From: Actinocatenispora comari
GTDB lineage: Bacteria > Actinomycetota > Actinomycetes > Mycobacteriales > Micromonosporaceae
DNA length: 64,000 nucleotides
Direction: 5' to 3'
Assembly (NCBI RefSeq): GCF_017312725.1
Contig: NZ_BOPO01000148.1
Location: 29,731 to 93,730, forward strand
A program made the translations under genes and the position numbers. The notes under the pieces were generated by a model, which worked only from the letters and a program-made list of their open reading frames with translations, was not told where the DNA came from and ran no database searches. Numbering within the stretch: the stretch's first letter is position 1; each line of letters begins with the position of its first letter. This document shows, piece by piece, positions 7,589 through 16,775 of the stretch.

Positions 7589-10500
7589 ATGACGACGGTG
7601 GTGTTTCGACGCCCGGCCCGACGGCCCGGGCCGCAGTTGCCGCGCGGCGAGCTCCTGCTGGAGTCGCCGCCGGAGGTGCCGGAGCAGCTGCCCCGCAGCA
7701 TCGGGCAGATCCTGATGATCCTGCCGATGCTGGCCGGCGCCGGCGCGATGGCCTTCATGTACGCCGGTCGCGGCGGCGGCATGATGACCTACCTGGCCGG
7801 CGGCATGTTCGGCATCTCGATGCTGGGCATGGCGGTGGGCCAGATCGGTGGCGGCAGCGGTGACAAGAAGGCCGAGCTGAACGCCGAGCGGCGCGACTAC
7901 ATGCGCTACCTCGCGCAGGTGCGCAAGCGGGTCCGGCGGGCGGCCGAGGCGCAGCGCTCGGCGCTGACCTGGAAGCACCCGGAGCCGGACGCGTTGTGGT
8001 CGATCGCCGCGTCCCGGCGGATGTGGGAGCGGCGGGTCACCGACGACGACTTCGGCGAGGTGCGGGTCGCGGTGGGCCCGCAGAAGCTGGCCGTCAAGAT
8101 CGTCACGCCGGAGACCAAGCCGGTCGAGGATCTGGAGCCGATGAGCGCGATCGCGCTGCGCCGCTTCGTCCGTACCTTCAACACGGTGCCGAACCTGCCG
8201 ACCGCGGTGTCGTTCCGCGCATTCAGCCGGATCGTGCTGCGCGGCGACCGGGAGGCCGACCTGGGCGCCGCGCGTTCGCTGATCTGCCAGGCGGCGGCGC
8301 TGCACGCGCCGGACGACCTGCGCATCGCGGTGATCACCCCGACGGAGAACTTCGCCACCTGGGACTGGGCCAAGTGGCTGCCGCACAACCAGTACTCGCG
8401 CCGCACCGACGCGGCCGGCGCGTGCCGGCTGGTGTTCGAGACCATGCGGGAGCTGGAGGAGCTGCTCGGCGACGAGATCGCCGCGCGCCCGCGGCACTCG
8501 CCGGACGCGAAGCCGATCACCGAGGTGCCGCACCTGCTGGTGATCCTGGACGGCGGCGAGGTCGCGCCGGACTGCCAGCTCTCCGGCTCCGGCCTGATGG
8601 GTACCACCGTGCTCGACCTGAACGGCATCGTGCCGCGCGACGCCGGCCGCTGGTTGCTCTGCCTGGACCTGTGGCCGGACCGGGCGGAGGTCTACCGGGG
8701 CGACCGCAGCACCCCGATCGGCCGGCCCGACCACGTCAGCCGGGAGCAGGCCGAGGCGATCGCCCGGCAGCTCTCGCCGTACCGGATGTCCGCGCAGACG
8801 GGGCCGGAGGACGCGCTGGCCACCGCGTACGAGCTGACCGACCTGCTGGGTGTCGGCGACGCCGGGCTGCTCGACCCGCACCGCACCTGGCGGCCGAACA
8901 AGCCGAACCGGGAGCGGCTGCGCATCCCGCTCGGCCGCGGCCCGGACGGCAACGTGGTCGAGCTCGACTTCAAGGAGGCCGCGCAGGAGGGCATGGGGCC
9001 GCACGGGCTGATCATCGGCGCGACCGGTTCCGGCAAGTCCGAGCTGCTGCGCACGATCGTCTCCGCGCTGGCGATCAACCACTCGTCCGAGGAACTCAAC
9101 CTGGTGCTGGTCGACTTCAAGGGCGGCGCCACGTTCGCCTCGCTGGACGTGCTGCCGCACACCAGCGCGGTGATCACCAACCTGGAAGACGAGATCGAGC
9201 TGGTCGACCGGATGAAGGACGCGCTGGCCGGCGAGATGGTGCGCCGGCAGGAGCTGCTGCGCGCCGCCGGCAACTACGTCTCCCAGTACGAGTACGAGAA
9301 GGCGCGGCGGGCCGGTGAGCCGCTGGAACCGTTGCCGGCACTGCTGATCATCTGTGACGAGTTCTCCGAGCTGCTCGCCGCGAAGCCCGACTTCATCGAG
9401 CTGTTCGTGATGATCGGCCGGCTCGGCCGGTCGCTCGCGGTGCACCTGCTGCTCGCCTCCCAGCGGTTGGAGGAGGGCAAGCTGCGCGGCCTGGACACCC
9501 ATCTGTCGTACCGGATCGGGCTGCGCACGTTCTCGGCGGTCGAGTCGCGCATCGTGCTCGGCGTGCCGGACGCGTACGAGCTGCCGAACGCGCCGGGCCA
9601 CGGCTACCTGAAGGCCGACACGTCCACGATGCTGCGGTTCCGCGGTGCGTACGTGTCCGGGCCGTACGAGCACGGTGCGGCCAAGGAACGCGCGAAGGCG
9701 TTGGTGTCCACCAAGGTGGTGCGCTACACCGTCGACTACACCCCGGAGCTGGAGCTGCCGGAGGAGTCCGCGCCGGAGCCGGAGCCGGCGGAGCACGGCG
9801 GCAAGCAGACCTCCACGTTGGAGGTGATCGCGGAGCGGTTGACCGGCCAGGGCAAGCCGGCGCACCAGGTCTGGTTGCCACCGCTCGCGGCCCCGCCGCC
9901 GCTGTCCGAGCTGCTGCCGGAGCTGAAGGTCGATCCACATCGCGGGCTGTGCCCGGTCGGCTCGGAGATCCTGGGCACGCTGACCACCCCGGTCGGCGTC
10001 GTCGACAAGCCGTACGAGCAGAAGCGCGACCTGTTCTGGGCCGAGCTCGGCGGCGCCGGCGGCAACGTGATCATCGTGGGCAGCCCGCAGTCCGGCAAGA
10101 GCACCATGCTGCGTTCGCTGATCGCCTCGATGTCGCTCACCCACACGCCACGCGAGGTGCAGTTCTTCTGCCTGGACTTCGGTGGCGGCTCGCTGACCGG
10201 CCTGCGCGACCTGCCGCACGTCTCCGGGGTGGCGACCCGGCGCGAGGCCGAGGCGGTACGCCGAACGGTCGCCGAGGTGATCGGGCTGCTGGACGAGCGG
10301 GAGGCGCGGTTCACCGAGCTGGGCATCGAGTCGATCGCCACGTACCGGCGGCGCCGGGCCAACGGTGAGTTCGCCGACGACCCGTTCGGTGACGTGTTCA
10401 TCGTGGTGGACGGCTGGGGCACGCTGCGCGAGGACTTCGACGAGTACGAGCAGCGGCTGACCAGCCTGGCCCAGCGCGGCCTGGGTTTCGGCGTGCACCT

Positions 10501-11548
10501 GGTGATCACCGCGGCCCGCTGGGCCGAGGTCCGGATCAACATGCGCGACCTGCTGGGGACCAGGTTCGAGCTGAAGCTGGGCGACCCGGCCGAGTCGGAG
10601 ATCGACCGGCGCGCGGCGGCGAACGTACCGGCCCGGACGCCGGGTCGCGGCCTGTCGCCGCAGAAGCTGCACTTCCTGTCCGGGGTGCCGCGCATCGACG
10701 GTCAGGCCACCGACGAGAACCTCGGCGACGGTGTGATCGACCTGGTCCGCCGGGTCAACGAGGGCTGGACGCAGGACCCGGCGCCGCGGGTGCGGCTGCT
10801 GCCCCGGGAGTTCCCGGCGGCCGAGTTCATCGAGCGCGCGCCGCAGACCCCGGCCGGGGTCGTCACGATCGGCCTGGACGAGAGCCGGCTGGCCCCGGTG
10901 GCGCTCAACTTCGCCACCGAACCGCACTTCTACGCGCTCGGCGACTCGGAGTGCGGAAAGTCGGCGATGCTGCGGATGATCGCCAAGCAGATCGTCGCGA
11001 AGACGACGCCGCAGCAGGCGCGCATCATCATGGCCGACTACCGCCGCTCGATGCTGGGCACGATCGAGGGCGATCACCTGCTCGGCTACGCCGCCTCCGG
11101 CCAGGCGTTCGGGGAGATGATGGGTTCGGTGGTGGGCGCGATGAAGGAGCGCCTGCCCGGCCCGAACGTCACGCCCGACCAGCTGCGCGACCGCAGCTGG
11201 TGGAAGGGCCCCGACCTGTACGTCATCGTCGACGACTACGACCTGGTCGCGAGCCCGTCCGGCAACCCGCTGCAGCCGATCGCCGAGTTCCTGCCGCAGG
11301 CCCGGGACATCGGCCTGCACGTGATCCTCGCCCGGCGCTGCGGCGGCGCCGCCCGCGCCATGTACGACCAGGTGCTGCAGCGGTTGAAGGAGCTCGACAG
11401 CCCGGCGTTGCTGATGTCCGGCAACCGCGAGGAGGGCGCGTTGTTCGGCAACCTGCGGCCGAGCCCGCAGCCACCGGGTCGCGGCACCCTGATCCGGCGG
11501 CGGGAGGGCAACGAACTCATCCAGGTGGCGTTCGACCCGCCGGCGTGA
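7589..11548 (+). CDS. eccC: Type VII secretion ATPase EccC (three FtsK/SpoIIIE domains)
   Basis: EccC is the motor of the secretion system and recognises WXG100 substrates. The 1319-residue protein has two N-terminal membrane helices (about residues 35-90) and three FtsK/SpoIIIE-type ATPase domains. Walker A motifs are GATGSGKS (477-484), GSPQSGKS (831-838) and GDSECGKS (1118-1125). Walker B regions are [21 protein letters not shown] and [10 protein letters not shown]. Only the first domain has the Asp-Glu pair expected of a fully active site; the second and third look degenerate, as is usual for EccC. It is one unsplit polypeptide, not an EccCa/EccCb pair. The start at ATG 7589 sits just behind GGAGG; an in-frame extension to 7541 is possible but has no ribosome site. 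The WXG100 pair follows 260 bp downstream. Confidence 0.97.
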   Translation: MTTVVFRRPARRPGPQLPRGELLLESPPEVPEQLPRSIGQILMILPMLAGAGAMAFMYAGRGGGMMTYLAGGMFGISMLGMAVGQIGGGSGDKKAELNAERRDYMRYLAQVRKRVRRAAEAQRSALTWKHPEPDALWSIAASRRMWERRVTDDDFGEVRVAVGPQKLAVKIVTPETKPVEDLEPMSAIALRRFVRTFNTVPNLPTAVSFRAFSRIVLRGDREADLGAARSLICQAAALHAPDDLRIAVITPTENFATWDWAKWLPHNQYSRRTDAAGACRLVFETMRELEELLGDEIAARPRHSPDAKPITEVPHLLVILDGGEVAPDCQLSGSGLMGTTVLDLNGIVPRDAGRWLLCLDLWPDRAEVYRGDRSTPIGRPDHVSREQAEAIARQLSPYRMSAQTGPEDALATAYELTDLLGVGDAGLLDPHRTWRPNKPNRERLRIPLGRGPDGNVVELDFKEAAQEGMGPHGLIIGATGSGKSELLRTIVSALAINHSSEELNLVLVDFKGGATFASLDVLPHTSAVITNLEDEIELVDRMKDALAGEMVRRQELLRAAGNYVSQYEYEKARRAGEPLEPLPALLIICDEFSELLAAKPDFIELFVMIGRLGRSLAVHLLLASQRLEEGKLRGLDTHLSYRIGLRTFSAVESRIVLGVPDAYELPNAPGHGYLKADTSTMLRFRGAYVSGPYEHGAAKERAKALVSTKVVRYTVDYTPELELPEESAPEPEPAEHGGKQTSTLEVIAERLTGQGKPAHQVWLPPLAAPPPLSELLPELKVDPHRGLCPVGSEILGTLTTPVGVVDKPYEQKRDLFWAELGGAGGNVIIVGSPQSGKSTMLRSLIASMSLTHTPREVQFFCLDFGGGSLTGLRDLPHVSGVATRREAEAVRRTVAEVIGLLDEREARFTELGIESIATYRRRRANGEFADDPFGDVFIVVDGWGTLREDFDEYEQRLTSLAQRGLGFGVHLVITAARWAEVRINMRDLLGTRFELKLGDPAESEIDRRAAANVPARTPGRGLSPQKLHFLSGVPRIDGQATDENLGDGVIDLVRRVNEGWTQDPAPRVRLLPREFPAAEFIERAPQTPAGVVTIGLDESRLAPVALNFATEPHFYALGDSECGKSAMLRMIAKQIVAKTTPQQARIIMADYRRSMLGTIEGDHLLGYAASGQAFGEMMGSVVGAMKERLPGPNVTPDQLRDRSWWKGPDLYVIVDDYDLVASPSGNPLQPIAEFLPQARDIGLHVILARRCGGAARAMYDQVLQRLKELDSPALLMSGNREEGALFGNLRPSPQPPGRGTLIRRREGNELIQVAFDPPA

Positions 11549-11696
11549 CGAACGGCGGCCCGGTGGGGTGAATGTGAGGGTCTGGCTCGGTTGCGTGGAT
11601 CAGATAGAACTGTCACCGAAAGCAAGACCCGTCGTGTTCTGACGGTCATGTGCTCGATCGGGGCGATCCGACCCAACCGTCGCTGCTCGCGCAGCA

Positions 11697-11724
11697 TTGC
11701 ACACGTCCGATACCGTACTACCTA
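11697..11724 (+). promoter_or_regulatory. Candidate promoter for the WXG100 pair
   Basis: TTGCAC (11697-11702) and TACCTA (11719-11724) are 16 nt apart, about 85 nt before the first WXG100 start. A CCTAC/GTAGG inverted repeat (11721-11725 and 11731-11735) sits just downstream of the -10 and could be an operator. This is inference from spacing only. Confidence 0.35.
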
Positions 11725-11808
11725 CGTTGGGTAGGCCGCCTACGCCGGTTTTGTGATCGGCGACGTCGGTCGGGACACGGGGTCCTCCAATAGTTCGGGA
11801 GGTGGATC

Positions 11809-12129
11809 ATGGGCAACGGGCCCATGCAGGTTGATCACGCGACGCTGCATACCGCAGCCAACGACGTCCGGTCGACCCGGGACGACATCCAGGGCGATCT
11901 GAGCAAGCTGGAGACGCTCGTTCAGCAGGACCTGGCCAGCGCCTGGCAGGGCTCCGCGGCAGGCTCGTTCCAGCAGCTGATGCAGCGGTGGAGCGACGAC
12001 AGCAAGACGCTGCTCAAGGCGATGGACGACATCGCCGACCTGCTCGACAAGTCCGGTCGCCAGCACCAGCACAACGACGAGGAACAGCAGCAGATGCTGG
12101 ACAAGATCCACTCGGCGCTGAACGGCTGA
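11809..12129 (+). CDS. WXG100 family protein, CFP-10/EsxB-like
   Basis: This is a small helical-hairpin substrate of the ESX system, normally secreted as a dimer with its neighbour. The 106-residue protein has the turn motif Trp-Gln-Gly (AWQGSAAGSF, about residues 44-53) between two amphipathic helices. A long charged C-terminal tail after the second helix (QHQHNDEEQQQML) is the kind of extension that carries the secretion signal in EsxB-type partners. A strong GGGAGG ribosome site precedes the ATG. It is 22 bp upstream of the second WXG100 gene and follows eccC, the usual order. It has no signal peptide, as expected. Confidence 0.93.
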   Translation: MGNGPMQVDHATLHTAANDVRSTRDDIQGDLSKLETLVQQDLASAWQGSAAGSFQQLMQRWSDDSKTLLKAMDDIADLLDKSGRQHQHNDEEQQQMLDKIHSALNG

Positions 12130-12151
12130 CGGGGACAAGGAGTCACAGGCA

Positions 12152-12433
12152 ATGTCGATGATCAAGGTTGATCCGCACGTCCTGCAGGAAGCCCACTCGC
12201 AGATGAAGCAGATCGCGCAGGGCATGGACCAGAAGCTGGACACGCTTCGCTCCGGCCTGCAGCGGATGGAGTGGGAAGGTAGCGACCGGCAGGCCTACCA
12301 GGAGCACCAGCAGAAGTGGGACAAGGCAGTCACCGACCTGAACCAGGTGCTCAACCAGATCGGTGGCGCGGTCGGGATCGCGAGCGACAACTACGTCAGC
12401 ACCGAGATGAGCAACTCCAAGCTGTGGGGCTGA
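12152..12433 (+). CDS. WXG100 family protein, ESAT-6/EsxA-like
   Basis: This 93-residue helical-hairpin protein has the canonical Trp-Glu-Gly turn (MEWEGSDRQAY, about residues 39-49). It starts MSMIKVDPHVLQEAHSQMKQ behind an AAGGAG ribosome site and ends shortly after the second helix. It is the likely dimer partner of the 106-residue protein immediately upstream, and both are presumed early substrates of EccC. A strong hairpin 32 bp downstream ends the transcript. Confidence 0.94.
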   Translation: MSMIKVDPHVLQEAHSQMKQIAQGMDQKLDTLRSGLQRMEWEGSDRQAYQEHQQKWDKAVTDLNQVLNQIGGAVGIASDNYVSTEMSNSKLWG

Positions 12434-12465
12434 CGCTCGTTCGGTGATGCGGTGACGACAGGTGG

Positions 12466-12500
12466 GCGGGCCTTCAGCTTCACGGCGAAGGCCCGCTTCT
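12466..12500 (+). terminator. Rho-independent terminator after the WXG100 pair
   Basis: Arms GCGGGCCTTC (12466-12475) and GAAGGCCCGC (12487-12496) pair perfectly around an 11-nt loop and are followed by TTCT. It should limit read-through from the abundant WXG100 transcript into the next genes. Confidence 0.8.
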
Positions 12501-12508
12501 CGTATAGA
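12479..12508 (+). promoter_or_regulatory. Candidate promoter overlapping the terminator hairpin
   Basis: TTCACG (12479-12484) and TATAGA (12503-12508) are separated by 18 nt, placing a start about 35 nt before the 145-residue gene. The -35 and spacer lie inside the terminator loop and 3' arm, so termination and re-initiation would share DNA. Confidence 0.4.
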
Positions 12509-12549
12509 GGCTGGCGCGTGACCTGCCCGGTCCGCGGAAAGGTTTGATG

Positions 12550-12987
12550 ATGGGCACGGACTACAGCTTTCATCCGGGCGCAGCCGAGAAGGCAGAGGTC
12601 GACACCGACCACCTGAAGAACGTGGTGCCGATCCTGGAGGACCTCAAGAAGTACGTGCAGGACCGGCTCACCCAGGAGGTCCTCGACATCAAGGGCAAGG
12701 ACTGCCTGGGCGCGGACCACACCGTCCCGTTCGGCAAGTTCCAGAACGCGGTGAAGTCGGCGCAGACGCACAAGCAGTACCTGCAGTCGATCTACAACGA
12801 CTACACCAACGTCGCGAAGAACCTGGACGTCGCGATCAGGGCGACCAAGGAGATCATCAAGAACTACGACGACGCCGAAGAGCTCAACGACGCCAACTCG
12901 AAGAACATCATGAAGGCGTTCACCGACGCCGGTGGCTCGAACGGCTCGCCGAGCACGACCTCCACGGCAACCGGATCGGGGTACTGA
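12550..12987 (+). CDS. Helical type VII secretion-associated protein (145 aa)
   Basis: The family is not named to my knowledge. The protein is predicted soluble and helical, with a long coiled region (about residues 45-120) and the NDANSK motif near residue 117 that it shares with the 121-residue paralogue at 148-513. A short Ser/Thr/Gly tail ends the protein. ATG 12550 is preferred over ATG 12547 because AAAGG ends 7 nt before it. The stop is one base before the ATG of the WXG-like 389-residue protein, so the pair should be co-translated. By analogy with other two-gene ESX substrate pairs I infer a partner or chaperone role. Confidence 0.78.
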   Translation: MGTDYSFHPGAAEKAEVDTDHLKNVVPILEDLKKYVQDRLTQEVLDIKGKDCLGADHTVPFGKFQNAVKSAQTHKQYLQSIYNDYTNVAKNLDVAIRATKEIIKNYDDAEELNDANSKNIMKAFTDAGGSNGSPSTTSTATGSGY

Positions 12988-12988
12988 G

Positions 12989-14158
12989 ATGGGTGGCAAC
13001 CTCGCCGGCGACCCCGGTGACATGAGCTGGGAAGACATCGTCGAGGCGTCCTGCGTCAACGGCAGCCCGAGCACGCTGACCGCGGCCGCCGACCGGTGGA
13101 AGGGCGTGTTCCGCAACGCCGACTCGGTGAAGGAAGAGCTCGACACCCTGATCAAGGACCTGAAGGACTGGAAGGGCAGCGCCGGCGACACCTACCGGAA
13201 GAACATCAAGACGATCTCGGACCAGATCCACCAGATCGAGACCGACAACAAGTCCAAGGTCGTCAACCTGCTGGAGACCTGTTCCAGCCAGTTGCAGAGC
13301 CTGCAGGACCAGATGCCGATCCCGGAGGAGATGTACGACGAGGTCAGCTACGCGCACCAGGCGGCGATCGACCGCAACGCCAACGGGTTTGCTCCGGGCG
13401 CCAGCCTGTTGCCGGACGACTGGAAGAAGACCCTGTTCGACAACTGGGCCGGGAACCTGGTCGGCAACGTGACGGGTTGGATCACCGACAAGTTCACCAA
13501 GTGGTTCACCGACACCGAGGACAACGCGCGCGACATCCTCGCCGGTACCAACAACGAGTACGACAACGCCAACATCAAGGCCGGTAGCCCGACACCCAAC
13601 CCCACGAACCTGTCGACCCAGCACACCGACAAGACCGACACCGGCACCGGCACCGGTCCCGGCGTGGGCAGTGGGCCGGGCACCGGTACCGGCAGCGGCA
13701 TGCCGGACCCGAAGCTGCCCGATACCAAGCACCCCGACACCGACATGCCGAACGACAGGAACAAGCTGCCGGACCACAAACCGATCGGCACCTACCCCGA
13801 CGGCCCGAACAGCAACCACGGTGGGCTCGATCCGTACGGCGGTGGTGGCGGTGGCGCCGGATCCGGCCTGGCCGGCGCCGGCGGCGGCGCCCCGACGGGT
13901 GCCGGTGTGGGCGGCGGCGGTCTCGGTGCCGGGGCTGGCGCGGGCGGTGGCAGCCCGGTGGGCAAGCCGGTGTCGCCGGATGCGTTCCCGGGCGGAGCCG
14001 CCGGCGCGGGTCGGGGTGCCATGGGCCGCGGCATGATGGGCGGCGGGCATGGTGCCGGCCACGGCGGTGGCGGTGACGGCCGGGAGACCTGGCTGACCGA
14101 GGACGAGGACCCGTGGGGCGGCAACGACGACAGCGCCCCGTCGGTGCTCGGTGGTTGA
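12989..14158 (+). CDS. WXG-like substrate with Gly-rich C-terminal tail (389 aa)
   Basis: The N-terminal 200 residues are helical, with a Trp-Lys-Gly turn (DWKGSAGDTYRKN, about residues 61-73), the hallmark of WXG100/PPE-like substrates. Residues 205-270 are Pro/Asp/Thr-rich (repeated 'TGTGPG' and 'KLPDTKHPDT'). Residues 275-360 are a Gly/Ala-rich tract. The end, WLTEDEDPWGG, is a Trp/acidic motif I recognise from other actinobacterial ESX-linked proteins. The layout matches an ESX substrate with a disordered tail, possibly crossing or bound to the cell wall. It is coupled to the 145-residue gene upstream and overlaps the mycosin gene downstream by 8 bp, so it may be a mycosin target. Confidence 0.85.
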   Translation: MGGNLAGDPGDMSWEDIVEASCVNGSPSTLTAAADRWKGVFRNADSVKEELDTLIKDLKDWKGSAGDTYRKNIKTISDQIHQIETDNKSKVVNLLETCSSQLQSLQDQMPIPEEMYDEVSYAHQAAIDRNANGFAPGASLLPDDWKKTLFDNWAGNLVGNVTGWITDKFTKWFTDTEDNARDILAGTNNEYDNANIKAGSPTPNPTNLSTQHTDKTDTGTGTGPGVGSGPGTGTGSGMPDPKLPDTKHPDTDMPNDRNKLPDHKPIGTYPDGPNSNHGGLDPYGGGGGGAGSGLAGAGGGAPTGAGVGGGGLGAGAGAGGGSPVGKPVSPDAFPGGAAGAGRGAMGRGMMGGGHGAGHGGGGDGRETWLTEDEDPWGGNDDSAPSVLGG

Positions 14159-15671
14159 CGCAGTGCGAGCCGATCGGAAGGCGGGCGGCGTGGGCCGCCG
14201 GGCCCGGTGGGCGCTGACCGGCGCGGCGGCCATGGGGCTGGTCCTGCTCATGCCGGCCACGGCCAGCGCGACGCCCATCCGCCAGCAGCAGTGGTGGGTG
14301 GACGCGCTGCAGGTGCCCAAGGCGCAGAGCATCACCCGCGGAGCGGGTGTCGTCGTCGCGGTCATCGACGGCAAGATCGACAGCAGCAACCCGGACCTGT
14401 CCGGACAGCTCGTGTCGGGTACCGCGATCAACGGCGGCACGAGCGACGCGACGCACGGTACCGAGGTGGCCGGCGTGATCGCGGCGAAGGGCGGCGGGCA
14501 GCACGACGTGGTCGGCGTAGCTCCGGGCGCGAAGATCATGCCGATCGAACTGCCGACCAAGTTCAGCAACGCCGACATCGCGAACGGCATCCGGTACGCG
14601 ACGGACCACGGCGCCGGCGTCATCAACATCTCCTCGGGCGCGGTCGCTGCGACGCCGCCGTCCGAGGAGGTCGCCGCGGTCAACTACGCGCTGTCCAAGA
14701 ACGTCGTGGTGGTCGCCGCCGCCGGGAACACCGCCGACGGGATGTCCGCGGTCGCCTCGCCCGCGGCGATCCCCGGTGTCGTCGCGGTTTCCGGTGCGGA
14801 CAAGCAGTCGAACGCCTGGTCGGGCTCGGTCACCGGCACGCAGGTGGTGATCGCGGCGCCGTCCGTGGACGTGGTCACCACGGGGCCGATGGCGGAGAGC
14901 CAGTTCCAGTCCGCCGACGGTACGAGCATGGCGGCACCCATCGTGGCCGGCACGGTGGCGCTGATCCGCGCCAAGTACCCGAAGCTGGACGCGGCCAACG
15001 TGATCAACCGGCTGGTCAAGACGGCGAAGGACCAGGGCGATCCGGGTCGGGACAAGTACTTCGGCTACGGCACGGTGCGGCCGGTCGACGCGCTGACCGA
15101 GAACGTGCCGGCGGTGAGCCGGAACCCGCTCGGCGGTGGCGGCGGCGGAGCCAGTGCCGGGTCGACCGCGACGCATTCGGCGCGGGCGGTCGGCCCGGTG
15201 CAGACGCACATCAGTACCCGGGGCTGGATCACCTTCGCGGTCATCGGGTTGCTGGTGATCGTCGGCATCATCGTGCTGATCGTGGTGTTGACCGGCCGGC
15301 GGCGCCGACGCGGTGACGGCCCCGGTACAGGTCCGCCCGGTGGCGCGGCGTATCCCGGGGCACCTGCGCCGTACGGTGCGGCGGGACAGCACCAGCAGCC
15401 GAACGCACCGGCCGGCCCGCCGAGCGGATACGGCCCGCCCGCGCAGTCCGGCCCGCCGCCCGGCTACGGCCCGCCCTCCGGCGCGCAACCGCCTGGGGCG
15501 CAACAGCTCGGGGCGCAACCGCCCGGGGCGCAGCCACCGGCGGCGCCGGCTCCGGGGACGCCGGCTTCCGGCACGCAGGCACCGGGCGGGTCGGGTCCGG
15601 GGCTGCAGCCGTTGTGGCCGCAGCCGCCGGGAACGCAGGGCGGTGGCCCGCAACCGCCGCCGGGCCGCTGA
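14151..15671 (+). CDS. mycP: Mycosin, S8 subtilisin-like protease of the ESX system
   Basis: Mycosins are membrane-anchored subtilases needed for stable ESX secretion. The 506-residue product has an N-terminal signal (ARWALTGAAAMGLVLLMPA) and a peptidase S8 domain. The catalytic Asp is at 73 (AVIDGKID), His at 102 (THGTEVAG) and Ser at 259 (GTSMAAP), with the AAGN oxyanion region between. A C-terminal membrane helix (about residues 360-385) is followed by RRRRR and a long Pro/Gly/Gln-rich cytosolic tail with repeated 'GAQPPG' units. GTG 14151 overlaps the preceding gene by 8 bp; GTG 14163 is an equally possible start. A strong hairpin ends the transcript. Confidence 0.95.
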   Translation: MVDAVRADRKAGGVGRRARWALTGAAAMGLVLLMPATASATPIRQQQWWVDALQVPKAQSITRGAGVVVAVIDGKIDSSNPDLSGQLVSGTAINGGTSDATHGTEVAGVIAAKGGGQHDVVGVAPGAKIMPIELPTKFSNADIANGIRYATDHGAGVINISSGAVAATPPSEEVAAVNYALSKNVVVVAAAGNTADGMSAVASPAAIPGVVAVSGADKQSNAWSGSVTGTQVVIAAPSVDVVTTGPMAESQFQSADGTSMAAPIVAGTVALIRAKYPKLDAANVINRLVKTAKDQGDPGRDKYFGYGTVRPVDALTENVPAVSRNPLGGGGGGASAGSTATHSARAVGPVQTHISTRGWITFAVIGLLVIVGIIVLIVVLTGRRRRRGDGPGTGPPGGAAYPGAPAPYGAAGQHQQPNAPAGPPSGYGPPAQSGPPPGYGPPSGAQPPGAQQLGAQPPGAQPPAAPAPGTPASGTQAPGGSGPGLQPLWPQPPGTQGGGPQPPPGR

Positions 15672-15676
15672 ACGTC

Positions 15677-15716
15677 CCGAGCCCCGCTCCGCCGGGAACG
15701 GCGCGGCGGGGCTCGG
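15677..15716 (+). terminator. Hairpin terminator after mycP
   Basis: CCGAGCCCCGC (15677-15687) and GCGGGGCTCGG (15706-15716) form a perfect 11-bp stem six bases after the mycP stop. The 18-nt loop can itself fold. There is no T-tract. Confidence 0.7.
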
Positions 15717-15772
15717 AGCGTACGGGCAGCGCGGCCGTGCGAAGCTGAGAGAACAGGGCGGGTGACCCGGGG

Positions 15773-16618
15773 GTGCCGGTGACCGAGGTGTGGCCGCGGG
15801 TGGCGATGGTGTTCGGGCCGCGGTTCTGGGTGCCGCGACCGGACCGGCTCCGTCGACTCGACCCCGGCGAGCGTGACCGGGTGGCGGCCTACCTGGCGGC
15901 CGGCACGGTCGTCCTCGACTCGTCGGTACGCGATGTCGACCAGCTCGACGCGGCCCGCGGCGCGGTGGTGCGGTCGGTGGTGCGCACCGACGGCACCTGG
16001 GTGTGGTCCGACCGCCTGACGTACCACGCGAGCGAGCATGCGGTGGCGCCGGAACCGGCCTTCCTGCGCTGGATCGCCCGACCGCAGGCCGCGCCGACGG
16101 CGGACGCCGGCACGGTCGCCCGGGTACGCGCCGCGCTGGACGCGACGCCGCCCGACCCGGCGCCGGTCGAGGCCGCGCTGACCTACTCGCGGGCGGTGTT
16201 CCGGGGTCGGGTGTGCCGCTCGGCCAGCTGGGCGAGCGAACCCACGACCGCCTACACCAAGCACGCCACCGCGCTCGCGGACGGTTTCGACCCGACCGGC
16301 CTGCCCGGCGACGAGTACGCCCGGCTGATCCCGCGCGCCGAGCTGGACGACCTGTACGGCCGGGTGACGTACGTGCTGGTGCGAGGGCACCGGGTCGCGG
16401 TGGTCGGACATCGCGACGGGCACTACCTGGTGCAGGCCGGTACGGACGCGTACCCGGGGGTCGTGGCGATGCGGATGGCCGACCGCGGCACCTGGACCGG
16501 CCAGGTACCGGAGTCCGAGGTGTCCGAGGTGATCGCGGTGCACCAGCACTTCGCGGTCGGTCCGGGATGGCGCGATCAGCCGTCGCCGCAACGAATCGAG
16601 CGAGTCGTCCCCGCCTGA
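15773..16618 (+). CDS. ESX-island accessory protein built from two shared modules (281 aa)
   Basis: I know no functional name for this family. Residues 25-110 (ERDRVAAYLAAG, then VRTDGTWVWSDRLTYHASEHAVAPEPAFL) match by eye the C-terminal half of the 219-residue protein at 24381-25040 (VRTDGVWVWSEALAYFAAEYGIAPEPELL). The C-terminal half (about 150-270) contains 'GFDPTGLPGDEYARLIP', 'GRVTYVLVRGHRVAVVGHRDGHYLVQAG' and an EVSEV end. It resembles the roughly 120-residue proteins at 26033 and 28921, and so looks like a fusion of two modules found separately nearby. No signal peptide or membrane helix is seen. GTG 15773 or GTG 15779 may be the start. It lies just before the large toxin, so a role in toxin handling is inferred. 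Confidence 0.75.
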   Translation: MPVTEVWPRVAMVFGPRFWVPRPDRLRRLDPGERDRVAAYLAAGTVVLDSSVRDVDQLDAARGAVVRSVVRTDGTWVWSDRLTYHASEHAVAPEPAFLRWIARPQAAPTADAGTVARVRAALDATPPDPAPVEAALTYSRAVFRGRVCRSASWASEPTTAYTKHATALADGFDPTGLPGDEYARLIPRAELDDLYGRVTYVLVRGHRVAVVGHRDGHYLVQAGTDAYPGVVAMRMADRGTWTGQVPESEVSEVIAVHQHFAVGPGWRDQPSPQRIERVVPA

Positions 16619-16775
16619 GTCACCCCGTCGTGCTTGCACCACTCTGCCATCATCGGTGCGTCGATCGTCCGAGCTGCGTGCCGTGGCTGCCACCGCGTGC
16701 TTCGCCCGCCGCAGCCGCGGCTCGCGATCCCTGTGCTGTCGGTGCCGGTCGTGGGCGGACGGGAGGGCCTCTGTC

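Noticed and set aside
7511..11320. Long open frame of 1269 codons opposite eccC
   Set aside because: It is rich in Arg/His/Gln, has no recognisable domain and mirrors the codon bias of eccC. It is a GC-driven shadow.
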